A stretch of 64,000 nucleotides of DNA. It comes from Massilioclostridium coli (GTDB lineage Bacteria > Bacillota > Clostridia > Oscillospirales > Ruminococcaceae). Position numbers and translations under genes: made by a program. The notes below the pieces were generated by a model. The model saw only the letters and a program-made list of their open reading frames with translations. It was not told the DNA's origin and did not search any database. This document shows positions 25,839-36,000 of the stretch, piece after piece. The stretch is from contig NZ_FMIZ01000007.1 in the NCBI RefSeq assembly GCF_900095865.1, forward strand, positions 744,001 through 808,000, in the 5' to 3' direction. Position 1 is the stretch's first letter. The number at the start of each line of letters is the position of its first letter.

Positions 25839-26576
25839 TTATGGCACCACGGTTAAAGGAGTTCCTTTTTTATCATTATCCTCTTCGGCACCAACTTCAT
25901 ACACAATTACATCGTATTTTTTGATTATCTTTTCTAAATTCTCTTTTGTAAAATCGTGACCTTTTATTTTACGGCTTACATTAAATTCTAAATCTTCAAG
26001 TTCATCTTGTGTATATTCCAATATTTTTTTACTGTATCTATCTTTGGCATTTTCTTCATTATCACTTTCATACACAAACAAAACTTTTTTCTGTTTTGCA
26101 TCTTTTTCGTTTTGTACAGCATTTTCCAAATAAATTCTGTTGTTTTCCCCACCAATCATTTTATCTATTTGCCAATTCACTTCCTGCTTATAATTTTCCT
26201 CAATCGTATTTTTAATTTCGCGGCGATTGGAAAGCCCAGTAATGGAAAGAAGAAAAATCGCCAGCGCGCCAACTGCGGAAACCAGCCAGATCAAATGGTT
26301 TTCCTGGTCCTGGATAAATTCCCTGTGGCGTTGCAGTTCGGATTCCAAAAAAGCAACGGTCTGTTCCGTAGGGGAATCCATGCCCGCCTGTTGCTGGGTG
26401 GTAATTTGGGATATCTGGTGTTCTAGTTCTTTCACCTTGCTGTTTGCAGTAGATGATATTACAATTGCGGCAATCGATGAAACTACCAAAACAATAGCCA
26501 TAAGTACAATTATTACCCCTTTTGCACAGGATGAAATTGGACAGGGTTTTGAATGATCGTTGTTCTTTTTTCTCAT
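25839..26576 (-). CDS. Membrane protein with cytoplasmic Rossmann-like domain, probably 3'-truncated
   Basis: A 245-residue protein with a membrane helix at about 18-42, a coiled segment (VKELEHQISQITTQQQ), a second membrane helix (about 93-112) and a cytoplasmic part. KKVLFVYESDNEEN and later KKYDVIVYEV look like the first strands of a Rossmann-type fold. The fold appears to stop after the second strand, and the last residues (KKGTPLTVVP) do not fit it. GC content is much lower than in the adjacent transfer operon. I infer that this is a chromosomal gene cut by ICE integration near 25840. The ATG at 26576 has GAGGTG at 6 nt. Confidence 0.6.
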   Translation of the reverse strand: MRKKNNDHSKPCPISSCAKGVIIVLMAIVLVVSSIAAIVISSTANSKVKELEHQISQITTQQQAGMDSPTEQTVAFLESELQRHREFIQDQENHLIWLVSAVGALAIFLLSITGLSNRREIKNTIEENYKQEVNWQIDKMIGGENNRIYLENAVQNEKDAKQKKVLFVYESDNEENAKDRYSKKILEYTQDELEDLEFNVSRKIKGHDFTKENLEKIIKKYDVIVYEVGAEEDNDKKGTPLTVVP

Positions 26577-26618
26577 AGCTTTCACCTCATACTTTTTTGA
26601 TTTTTTCAGATTTTTCAG

Positions 26619-26860
26619 AGTGGTGATACAAGACGCTAGCAGGAGCCTTTTTTCGAGTGGTTATGAAAGGCACTAGGAGGAGCCACATCTTTAGGCGGTG
26701 TGAGCCTGTCCCAAAACAGCTCCCTGCGTCTGTGTACCCTAACGGGTGTTTTTTTAATGTGGTTATAAAAGGCGCTAGTAGGAGCCCAATTCTTTAGGCG
26801 GTGCAATCCTATTCCAAAACAGTTCCCTGTGCCTGCACCCTGACGGGTGTATATTGTAAC
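26619..26860 (+). repeat. Cluster of the short inserted element at the outer end of array A
   Basis: One partial (from 26619) and two full units (from about 26655 and 26757) of a repeat that begins GAGTGGTTATGAAAGG or ATGTGGTTATAAAAGG and ends near ACAGCTCCCTGC. Each is joined to the CRISPR-like core ACCCT.ACGGGTGT. The last unit ends in the right half of a CRISPR-like repeat (TATTGTAAC at 26860). The same units recur at about 26990-27180, 27267-27340 and in array B. Confidence 0.75.
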
Positions 26861-27635
26861 CTAATTGCGTTAGGCGCATTAGGCTTATCAGACAAGTTGC
26901 CGTACCCTTACGGGTGTGTAATGTAACTATAAAGAGCAATTCAAAAATGGCTATCCAGATATGTTGCCGTACCCTGGCGGGTCTGTCTTTTCCGAGTGGC
27001 TATAAAAGACGCTAGCAGGAGCCTCACTCTTTGGGTGGTGCAATCCCGTCCCAAAACAGTTCCCTGCGCCTGTGTACACTGACGGGTGTTTTTTTAATGT
27101 GGTTATGAAAGGCGCTAGGAGCAGCCCCACTCTTTAGGCGGTGCAATCCTGTCCTAAAACAGCTCCCTGCATTTATACCCTGGCGGGTGTATATTGTAAC
27201 AGTCTTATTTATTATCTTTTTTATTAAATATTTTATTGCCGTACCCTGGCGGGTGTATCTTTTCAGAGTGGTTATGAAAGGCGATAGGAGGAGCCCCATC
27301 GTTAGGCAGTGCAATCCTGTTCCAAAACAGCTCCTGCACCTGTACCCTAGCGGGTGTGTATTGTAACTATTGCCCTTATTAAAAAGCAACCCTGAATAAT
27401 TTGTTGCCGTACCCTGGCGGGTGTGTATTGTAACTGAAAATCAGTGGTAACAAATTGATTAGTGCAATGTTGCCGTACCCTGGCGGGTGTGTATTGTAAC
27501 AAAATAATATGTTTTTTGTTCCTACAGAATATTTAGTTGCCGTACCCTGGCGGGTGTGTATTGTAACCAGCCAGATGAAACATTATTGCAGCATCTTTCT
27601 TTGGTTGCCGTACCCTGGCGGGTGTGTATTGTAAC
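26840..27635 (-). CRISPR. CRISPR-like array A, with element-interrupted repeats and no cas genes nearby
   Basis: Complete 32-nt repeats lie at 26896-26927 (variant), 27403-27434, 27469-27500, 27536-27567 and 27604-27635, starting GTTGCCGTACC, with core ACCCTGGCGGGT and ending TATTGTAAC. Two further repeats (from 26963 and 27235) are split by one or two copies of a short element and resume before TTGTAAC at 27200 and 27367. Intervening unique spacers are 34-36 nt. The core can form a short hairpin, like type I-C repeats. The best-conserved repeats are at the right end next to AT-rich DNA, suggesting a leader there and transcription on the minus strand; orientation is uncertain. No cas gene is within the window. 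Confidence 0.6.
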
Positions 27636-28091
27636 GGCGGGGGAAATGCGCCCAATATTTTCGGGGGTTCAGGGGCAGAAAAGTGCGAACCCTGGTGATA
27701 TCACCTTCTTTTTAAAACAGATTTACATCCCAGCGGGGTGCAAACCCGGTATTTCTAGCCAGTGCGAATCCGCTGAGAATTTCTGCTTGCTTGTCATTCG
27801 CACCAAATAATTTAGAAAAACAAAATAGTTTTCATCTATAAAAATAATAATTTTTGTAGTTTTATTATAAACGAAAAATAGCCTGTATGCAAGTGATTTT
27901 CTGCAAAATATTTAAAAAATATGGAAAATACACTAAAATATGGAAAGTATTTCGTCCATTTCCCACATGAAATGTAAAATTAGTGGCTTTACAGTGATTT
28001 TTTAGTCAAAAAACGAAACCAGGAGAGGGAAGATACTCAGCTTATGTTGAACAGTGTGATGGCATGAACTATTTTCTGGATAAAAAATAAA
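27636..28091. other. AT-rich intergenic region, possible array leader
   Basis: I see no credible gene here. The first 170 nt contain repeated GTGCGAA motifs; the rest is AT-rich with poly-A/T tracts. As it adjoins the most conserved repeats of array A it is a candidate leader, without direct evidence of a promoter. Confidence 0.35.
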
Positions 28092-28130
28092 AACGACCTT
28101 GAGCTCAAACCCAAAGCCGTTTTGTATATT
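28092..28130 (-). terminator. Probable terminator of the first GH106 gene
   Basis: AAAACG ... CGTTTT pair around an inner TTGAGCTCAA palindrome and are followed on the minus strand by a T-rich stretch, about 40 nt after the stop codon of the gene at 28167. Confidence 0.55.
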
Positions 28131-28166
28131 TTATTGAGAGAAAAGAGAAGAAGAAAACGTTATGAG

Positions 28167-31100
28167 TTATTTTTTCTTACGGGAGAGAACCAGTGCAGCT
28201 CCTGCAATTGCTATTGCTGCCATTCCAGCAATTGGTGCAAAGTCGCCTGTTTTCGCTGCGTTTGCTTTTGGTGTGGTGGATTCCTGTCCTGTCTGGCTTC
28301 CAGCTGTATTATTGTTTTCCGTTGGAGTTTCAGCAGGGGTTCCATCTACTGCTACCAGGTTATCCATTGCTGTTTGTACACTTGTTACTGCTGCATCTAC
28401 TTCTTCCTGGGTTGCGTTTTCGTTGTTGTATACATCGCTTGCTTCTGCTACTGCTGCTTGTAATGCTGCATAGCTTTCTGCTGTGTATGCGTTTGCGTCC
28501 ACTTCGCTTGCTTCCGCAAGGACTTCTTCCAGAATAGACTTATCTGCTTTGAACCGTAGATTCAGCATTGCATTTAATAAATCATCCGCTACTTGGTTGA
28601 TTTCTGCTTGCATGGCATCGCCATCTTCATATACCGCTACTGCTGCTTCTAATGCTGCGGTGAATTCCGCTTTGCCTGCTTCCACATAACGGTCAAGTTC
28701 TGCATTGATTTCATTTGCTGCTTCAATCAAGGATGCCAGTTCTGTTTTATCCCCAGCTACAAATCCTAATTTGTGAATTTCATTCAGCAAGGTTTTCCAT
28801 GCTGCGTTCACTTCTTCCTGGGTAGCCCCAGCATTGTTTGCTACTGTTTTCGCATTTTCCAAAGCAGCGTCAAAGGATTTCTGTACACTTTCAATGGCGT
28901 TGTCATATTCGCCACTTTCTTTGGCAGCTTCTGCGTATTGAATCACAGAGTTCAAAATGCCTTTATTTGCCTGGCTTTCTTCCAAAGAAACTTCGCTATA
29001 TGGAACAATCACTGCCTGTTCTGGACCATAATCCGCATAGTCGATATCATAGCCCCACCAACCGCTAGCGTTGTGTTCTACTTTTACAACACCACGTTCC
29101 AATTGGATGTTTGCCAGAGTAGAGCTGTATTCAATGACAATGCTGTTTTCACCGTCTACCAAGTAATCGGAAATATCTGCTACTGGTTTTGTCCAGCTAA
29201 CACCGCCGGTGTAGCCTGGCTTCTTGGAGCTTTCGGTTCCACCAACCTTCTGTCCGTTAATCCATACTTCCATGCTTTCTTCCAGATTGTCTCCGAAGTC
29301 CAGGTAAGCGCCATCCGCTTTGCTAGCATCCCAGTTAAAGGTTGCTTCATAGTGGCCTAAACCGGAAACATCTTGGCCAACTTCTGGAATATTTGTCCAG
29401 GTTGTCATTTTATCCAGTTTTACGTTGATATCGGTTTTCTTGGTTGCTGTCTTGCGGTTTACGGTAGTAACATCCCCAATGGTTTCGGATTTTTCTAGAA
29501 CTTCATCGCCTGCTGTCCAGGATTCTACGGTTAAATCCCAGTTGGTGATGTCGTATGCTTCTGGAACTTCCACATTGGATTGGTAAGTGGTTCCGTTATT
29601 TAATGTTGTATTGTAGGTTCCGCTTTCGGTTGCCCGAATGTTCATGGTTCCGTCTTGAATATAGGCAGAATCCGCGTTGGTAGAAACAATATGGGTTTTT
29701 TCCTGATCTACTGCTTCAAAAGCGAACAATGCGATGTTAGCGTAGTCCAGGTCGATTGGAATAATAGTCTGACCGTTTTCATAACGGTATTCGCCCAGTT
29801 CAGTTACTTCCCCTGTCCATGGGTCGATAGAATATGGAATGAACATGCCATCCATTTTGATTTCAGTTTTAATGTTGGTGCCATGGTCTTCGTTCTGTAC
29901 ACTTTCAATGTGGCTGTTCTGATGGTAGTCATTGGAACAGTAGTTGTAAGCATACAAATATTGGTTACCGTCCTCGTCTTGACGGGTCTGGGTCAATAAC
30001 TGGTGGTTTGGTTCCACATATTCTGCATATGGGGTTACACCCAGTTCTTGCAATGCTTCATAAACGCCATCATCATATCCACCTTCTACTGCGTCAGCGT
30101 AATTGAAGCCTTCTGGAGCATCGTAGATTTCAGCGGTCCGTACGGTTGACAGTGTTTTTAGTTCTGCCATGATTTCCGCCAGTTTCTCATCATTGCCATC
30201 ATTAAATGGAGTACGTTGTGCAGCGCCATCCAGAATGACAACTTTCAGGCCTTTTTTCGCCCAATCCAAAATCCGTTCCGCGCCTTTTACATCTAGCCAA
30301 TCCTGATAGAGGACAATTGCTTTATAGCCAGCGCTTTCGATAGTTTGGGTTTCTTCATTAAAGGAAACGCTATCGTCATACAGGAAATCCGGGCTGAAAT
30401 AATCATAAGTATAGCCGTTGTCCTGCAATTCGGTGGAGCGGTAGTAGACACCTTGGTGAGCAAGCTCCCAGTTCATGGCAGAAAGGTCATTTCCAGTTCC
30501 TCCGTCTTTACGGATTCCTTGTGTCCAGTTATTATGGATAAATCCAACATCGGTACGGGATTTACCAGTTTGCATCAGTTGTTGTACACGTCCCAAATGG
30601 GCGTTGAGTTCATCATAATCCCGGTAGCCTGGGTTGCGGGTACCAAAATAGTGGAACCAATCCAAGCCAAATACACCTGGAGCGAACCCTGGCCAAGCGT
30701 AGTTGCCGTAGCCATAGTCAGAAGCCCAAACATGCCATACAATCCGCTGGAACCCTGCCGCATAAAGGGAATAAGCGTCTTTCAGATGTTTTTGTGCGGA
30801 ATAGCTATATGCTTGTTTAATAGCACTGGTTTCGGAGGATAAAATTTTATTCTCCAGTTTAGCGCCTCCTGTCCATAAGCGGAAGATATCCACCTGATTG
30901 GATTGGTTTAGATTTTCCGCCTCTGGATAATCCACATCCATAATAGGTTCCGAAATTTCCATTGGTTGCCCATAGGAAATCTGGGCGCGGGTTTCAATAC
31001 CGTAAGAGTTGAGCCATTCTTTTAATGGAACCAACATTTTTTCCCGGTAGATATCAGTCAATACTTCTAAAAAGTCATTGGTGATTTTTTCTCTTGTATT

Positions 31101-32150
31101 ATTATCATCGGTTAAATTATAAGTACCATCTATTTTATTGTAAGGGTTAAAAACATCTGCTTTTACTCCATCTAGTAAGAAAAGGTATGGGCGGATATCA
31201 TAGCCTTTCCGTTCTATGAATTCGTCTGCCATATCCTCAGACCAATAAGTAAATCCGGAACCTGGCTTGATTTCGATGGAATCCATAAACAGGTTTACCG
31301 TACCGTTTTTGATTTTTTCATTGAGTTCTGGGTCATTAAGATAGTGTTCCAGCCAGAATTCTTTCAGAGCTTCTATACCGCGTTCGTCAAAATAGTTAGT
31401 GGTATAGGAGGTTTCCGCAGAAGGGCTGGCGGATTGAGCAGTACCCTGGCTCCAGATAGCAAAAATGCGGTAGTTACCATCGTCTGGAGCAGTCCAATCC
31501 AGGTTTTGTTCCCAAACATTTGCCCCTTGTGTTACCATACCACTCAAATCAATCATGGAATCATAGTCCACTACATTATCAGCGGTTTCACGGTAAGCAT
31601 ATGCCCCTACAAAAGTTGCCACATCTCGGCGCCCTTCTGGAACAGGCAGTACAGTTAACTTGCCGGAAGCTTCTACCGTTGTGGTTCCTAAAGAAACATT
31701 TTGCATCGCCGCCTGGCTGTCTGGATCAAGCCCTGGAACGTTGGAAGTAGACCAGTTGGTGCCAGAAGTTAGGGAAACGCCCATGCCCAAATCCAGCAGC
31801 TTGTTCATCATCAGTTTCCATTTATGGGACCACATTTCTGAGCCATAAGCATAGGTATCATCGTCTGCACCCATATCGCTCTGCATACAAAGCTCTATGT
31901 TGCGGAAACCAGCATCGTATAGTGCTTGGATTTCATCCAACAGCACTTCGTCGGTGTTGGCAGCCTCGCCAATCCACCAACGAATATCGGTGCTATAGGT
32001 CCGGTCAGGGTCCACATATTTTTCGGTTAACGTTTGCTGGAAACTTTTTGCTTCCGGCGAATTTGCATCAGCAGCATTGGCTACTGTGCCGGTTGCGATA
32101 CTGGCCAGCATGCCCAGGGCGAGTATCGAAGACAAAATGCGTTTTTTCAT
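28167..32150 (-). CDS. Cell-wall-anchored GH106-type alpha-L-rhamnosidase, copy 1
   Basis: A 1327-residue secreted enzyme. It has a signal peptide (cut after VANA, residue 26) and a large GH106-like catalytic region (about 45-800; IRWWIGEAANTDEVLLDEI, MGVSLTSGTNWS, NLFMDSIEI, WHVWASDYGYGNYAWPGFAPG). A beta-sandwich domain follows (about 950-1075; MEVWINGQKVGG, VSWTKPVADISDYLVDGENSIVIEYS), then FIVAR-like helical repeats (about 1110-1285), and a wall-anchor tail AAKTGD-hydrophobic-SRKKK. GH106 enzymes remove rhamnose from pectin-type and other glycans. It is nearly identical to the gene at 33048-37034 and was duplicated together with its control region. Strictly, the sorting motif lacks the LP of LPxTG. 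Confidence 0.85.
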   Translation of the reverse strand: MKKRILSSILALGMLASIATGTVANAADANSPEAKSFQQTLTEKYVDPDRTYSTDIRWWIGEAANTDEVLLDEIQALYDAGFRNIELCMQSDMGADDDTYAYGSEMWSHKWKLMMNKLLDLGMGVSLTSGTNWSTSNVPGLDPDSQAAMQNVSLGTTTVEASGKLTVLPVPEGRRDVATFVGAYAYRETADNVVDYDSMIDLSGMVTQGANVWEQNLDWTAPDDGNYRIFAIWSQGTAQSASPSAETSYTTNYFDERGIEALKEFWLEHYLNDPELNEKIKNGTVNLFMDSIEIKPGSGFTYWSEDMADEFIERKGYDIRPYLFLLDGVKADVFNPYNKIDGTYNLTDDNNTREKITNDFLEVLTDIYREKMLVPLKEWLNSYGIETRAQISYGQPMEISEPIMDVDYPEAENLNQSNQVDIFRLWTGGAKLENKILSSETSAIKQAYSYSAQKHLKDAYSLYAAGFQRIVWHVWASDYGYGNYAWPGFAPGVFGLDWFHYFGTRNPGYRDYDELNAHLGRVQQLMQTGKSRTDVGFIHNNWTQGIRKDGGTGNDLSAMNWELAHQGVYYRSTELQDNGYTYDYFSPDFLYDDSVSFNEETQTIESAGYKAIVLYQDWLDVKGAERILDWAKKGLKVVILDGAAQRTPFNDGNDEKLAEIMAELKTLSTVRTAEIYDAPEGFNYADAVEGGYDDGVYEALQELGVTPYAEYVEPNHQLLTQTRQDEDGNQYLYAYNYCSNDYHQNSHIESVQNEDHGTNIKTEIKMDGMFIPYSIDPWTGEVTELGEYRYENGQTIIPIDLDYANIALFAFEAVDQEKTHIVSTNADSAYIQDGTMNIRATESGTYNTTLNNGTTYQSNVEVPEAYDITNWDLTVESWTAGDEVLEKSETIGDVTTVNRKTATKKTDINVKLDKMTTWTNIPEVGQDVSGLGHYEATFNWDASKADGAYLDFGDNLEESMEVWINGQKVGGTESSKKPGYTGGVSWTKPVADISDYLVDGENSIVIEYSSTLANIQLERGVVKVEHNASGWWGYDIDYADYGPEQAVIVPYSEVSLEESQANKGILNSVIQYAEAAKESGEYDNAIESVQKSFDAALENAKTVANNAGATQEEVNAAWKTLLNEIHKLGFVAGDKTELASLIEAANEINAELDRYVEAGKAEFTAALEAAVAVYEDGDAMQAEINQVADDLLNAMLNLRFKADKSILEEVLAEASEVDANAYTAESYAALQAAVAEASDVYNNENATQEEVDAAVTSVQTAMDNLVAVDGTPAETPTENNNTAGSQTGQESTTPKANAAKTGDFAPIAGMAAIAIAGAALVLSRKKK

Positions 32151-32474
32151 GTTTTTTCCTCGTTTCTATGAACTTTATGATGGATGGTTGCTGATTTTTG
32201 GTAACAATATGTTCCCCCTTTCCGGTGTGATTTGCCATCCTGTGGCAAGTGTTTCCTGAAAAGTATACGGATTGGGTTGATTATTTCTGTGAATATAAGG
32301 GAGTATATAAAGATTCATTTGGTTTTATTCCCTTTATAAAATAGATTATTGCTCTGTTTAATACAATTCAGTTTTACTTTCCAGTTGAATTATAGTATAA
32401 TTTGATGAATAACACAATCTATCAGATAAGTTGTATTTGTATACCAATTAGGTTGTTTCTGGAGTAGCTCGCCA
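32151..32474. promoter_or_regulatory. Control region of GH106 copy 1 and of the decayed AraC gene
   Basis: It matches 37035-37359 in long blocks (ATTTGCCATCCT, GTTTCCTGAAAAGTATACGG, CAATCTATCAGATAAGTTG). A TATACT -10 for the GH106 gene lies at 32262-32267 (minus strand) without a good -35, as expected for activator-dependent transcription. The conserved blocks further upstream are candidate AraC-regulator sites. Confidence 0.5.
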
Positions 32475-32955
32475 ATATTTTGGAGGATAACCGTATGTTT
32501 TCCTATTTCTTTTCGGATTATCTCGACCACACAATACCAAGATGAAGTATTTCCTTTCTTTGAAAGAGTCTCGTTACAACAACATGAAGCTTTCCTGCTT
32601 CGTGATTTTTTAGGCTATCCAGGAATTACGAAAAAGAAAATAAATTTGTAGTGTACGAAAACGACAGCAATATGATGGCATATATTAAAGGCTATTTTTT
32701 GGATATTGCTTAAATCAGATGACAGAATATTTTCAGTATTTTCTAGGGCAGGGTTCCGAAATATGGATAAAATCCGGCAAGAATTTCACCCAACTGCTGT
32801 TGATTGCCGGTTGATAAATCCACCTACTAATGTAAATTGGCCTGCCTCTCGCTCAGATTATTGAAAAAATCGCCTTCCAAAACGCATTTTATTTTTACAA
32901 GCTGTTTCAAAAATGACGATGTAACGCCTCCCAATATCGGAACGAGTATTTAAAA
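32475..32955 (+). pseudogene. Decayed AraC-family regulator (copy of 37360-38349)
   Basis: The DNA aligns with the intact regulator from the codons for LEDNQMFSYFFSDYL onward (TTTTCCTATTTCTTTTCGGATTA is shared in pieces), and again over YESDN, YFQY, KSGK and the C-terminal helix-turn-helix (CAGATTAT.GAAAAA). The first ~400 bp including the start codon are deleted, and stop codons and frameshifts interrupt the rest. It completes the evidence that a GH106-plus-AraC unit was tandemly duplicated. Confidence 0.85.
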
Positions 32956-32974
32956 TTCTATTGATATAAAAATG

Positions 32975-33007
32975 AAAATCCGCCAGGAATATTCCTGACG
33001 GATTTTT
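32975..33007 (-). terminator. Terminator of the second GH106 gene
   Basis: A perfect-looking stem AAAATCCG.CAGGAA with its complement flanked by T/A runs lies 41 nt past the stop codon at 33048. Confidence 0.8.
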
Positions 33008-33047
33008 ATGATTATATTAAAAGAAGAGAAGAAGAAAACGTTATGAG

Positions 33048-36000
33048 TTATTTTTTCTTACGGGAGAGAACCAGTGCAGCTCCTGCAATTGCTATTGCTG
33101 CCATTCCAGCAATAGGTGCAAAGTCGCCTGTTTTCGCTGCGTTTGCTTTTGGTGTAGTGGATTCCTGTCCTGTCTGGCTTCCAGCTGTATTCTTGTTTTC
33201 CGTTGGAGTTTCAGCAGGGGTTCCATCTACTGCTACCAGGTTATCCATTGCTGTTTGTACACTTGTTACTGCTGCATCTACTTCTTCCTGGGTTGCGTTT
33301 TCGTTGTTGTATACATCGCTTGCTTCTGCTACTACTGCTTGTAATGCTGCATAGCTTTCTGCTGTGTATGCGTTTGCGTCCACTTCGCTTGCTTCCGCAA
33401 GGACTTCTTCCAGAATAGACTTATCTGCTTTGAACCGTAGATTCAGCATTGCATTTAATAAATCATCCGCTACTTGGTTGATTTCTGCTTGCATGGCATC
33501 GCCATCTTCATATACCGCTACTGCTGCTTCTAATGCTGCGGTGAATTCCGCTTTGCCTGCTTCCACATAACGGTCAAGTTCTGCATTGATTTCATTTGCT
33601 GCTTCTATCAGGGAAGCCAGTTCTATTTTATCCCCAGCTACAAATCCTAATTTGTGGATTTCATTCAGCAAGGTTTTCCATGCTGCGTCTACTTCTTCCT
33701 GGGTTGCTGCCGCATTGCCTGCTACTGTTTTTGCATTTTCCAAAGCAGCATCAAAGGATTTCTGTACGCTTTCAATGGCATTGTCATATTCGCCACTTTC
33801 TTTGGCAGCTTCTGCGTATTGAATCACAGAGTTCAAAATACCTTTATTTGCCTGGCTTTCTTCCAAAGAAACTTCGCTATATGGAACAATCACTGCCTGT
33901 TCTGGACCATAATCCACATAGTCGATATTGTAGCCCCACCAACTAGCGGCATTGTGTTCCACTTTTACTGCGCCACGTTCAAATTGAACGTTCGCCAAAG
34001 TGGAGCTGTATTCAATAACAATGCTGTTTTCACCGTCTACCAAGTAATCGGAAATATCTGCTACTGGTTTTGTCCAGCTAACACCACCGGTGTAGCCTGG
34101 TTTTTTGGAGCTTTCGGTTCCGCCAACTTTCTGTCCGTTAATCCATACTTCCATGCTTTCTTCCAGATTGTCTCCGAAGTCCAGGTAAGCGCCATCCGCT
34201 TTGCTAGCATCCCAGTTAAAGGTTGCTTCGTAGTGGCCTAAACCGGAAACCCCTTGGCCAACTTCTGGAATATTTGTCCAGGTTGTCATTTTATCCAGTT
34301 TTACGTTGATATCGGTTTTCTTAGTTGCTGTCTTGCGGTTTACGGTAGTAACATCCCCAATGGTTTCGGATTTTTCTAGAACTTCATCGCCTGCTGTCCA
34401 GGATTCTACGGTCAAATCCCAGTCGGTGATGTCGTATGCTTCTGGAACTTCCACATTAGATTGATAGGTTGCGCCATTGCTCAAAGTGGTGTTGTAGGTC
34501 CCACTTTGGGTAGCGCGGATGTTCATGGTTCCATCCTGAATATAGGCGGAATCCGCATTAGTGGAAACAATATGGGTTTTTTCCTGATCCACTGCTTCAA
34601 AGGCGAATAATGCGATATTGTCATAATCCAGGTCAATTGAAATGACAGTCTGTCCGTTTTCGTAGCGGTATTCGCCCAGCTCGGTTACATCACCTGTCCA
34701 TGGGTCGATAGAATATGGAATGAACATGCCATCCATTCTGATTTCAGTTTTAATGTTAGTGCCATGGTCTTCGTTCTGTACGCTTTCTACATGGCTGTTC
34801 TGATGGTAGTCATTGGAACAGTAGTTGTAAGCATATAAGTATTGGTTGCCGTCCTCGTCTTGACGGGTCTGGGTCAATAACTGATGATTTGGTTCCGCAA
34901 AGCCAGCATATGGGGTTACGCCCAGTTCTTGCAATGCTTCGTAAACGCCATCATCATAACCACCGTCTACTTTGGCGTTGGCATAGTCAAACCCTTCTGG
35001 AGCGTCATAGATTTCAGCGGTCCGTACGGTTGGCAGTGTTTTCAGTTCTGCCATGATTGCTGCCAATTGTTCATCGCTGCCATCGTTAAATGGGGTTTTT
35101 TCTGCAGCACCGTCCACAATAACGACTTTCAGGCCTTTTTTCGCCCAATCCAAAATCCGTTCCGCGCCTTTTACATCTAGCCAATCCTGATAGAGGACAA
35201 TTGCTTTATAGCCAGCGCTTTCGATGGTCTGGGTTTCTTCATTAAAGTAAACGTCATCGTCGTACAGGAATTCTGGGCTAAAGTAGTCATAAGTATAGCC
35301 GTTGTCCTGCAATTCGGTGGAGCGGTAGTAGACACCCTGGTGGGCAAGCTGCCAGTTCATACCAGTCATATCGTTGCCGGTGCCTCCGCCAAACCGTACG
35401 CCTTGTGTCCAACTATTGTGGATAAAGCCAATGTCGGTACGGGATTTACCGGTTTGCATCAGTTGTTGTACACGTCCCAAATGGGCGTTGAGTTCATCAT
35501 AATCCTGGTAACCTGGATTACGTCTTCCAAAGTAATGGAACCAGTCTAAACCAAATACACCTGGTGCGAACCCTGGCCATGCGTAGTTGCCGTAGCCATA
35601 GTCGGAAGCCCAAACATGCCATACGATTCTCTGGATACCTGCCGAAAAAGCAGAATAAGCGTCGTGTAGATGCATCTGGGCGGAATAGTTATACGCCAGT
35701 TTGGTAGCACTGGTTTCGGAGGATAAAATTTTATTCTCCAGTTTGGAACCACCTGTCCATAAGCGGAACATATCCACCTGATTGTAATCGTTCAGGTTTT
35801 CTGTTTCCGGATAATCCACATCCATAATTGGCTCGGAGATTTCAAATGTTCTACCATAGGAAATCTGGGCGCGGGTTTCAATACCATAGGAGTTGAGCCA
35901 TTCTTTTAATGGGGTCAACATCCGTTCCCGGTACAGGTCAGTCATTACTTCCAAAAAGTCATTGGAAATTTTTTCGCGTAGATCAGTATTGTCTGCAAGG

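Noticed and set aside
27024-27389. A 121-codon minus-strand frame within array A
   Set aside because: It spans repeats and spacers and translates copies of the inserted element; no protein character.
26840-27635. Reading the repeat array as integron attC sites
   Set aside because: The repeat ends (GTT... and ...AAC) hint at core sites, but the units between them are only 33-37 nt, too short for gene cassettes, and no integrase is present.
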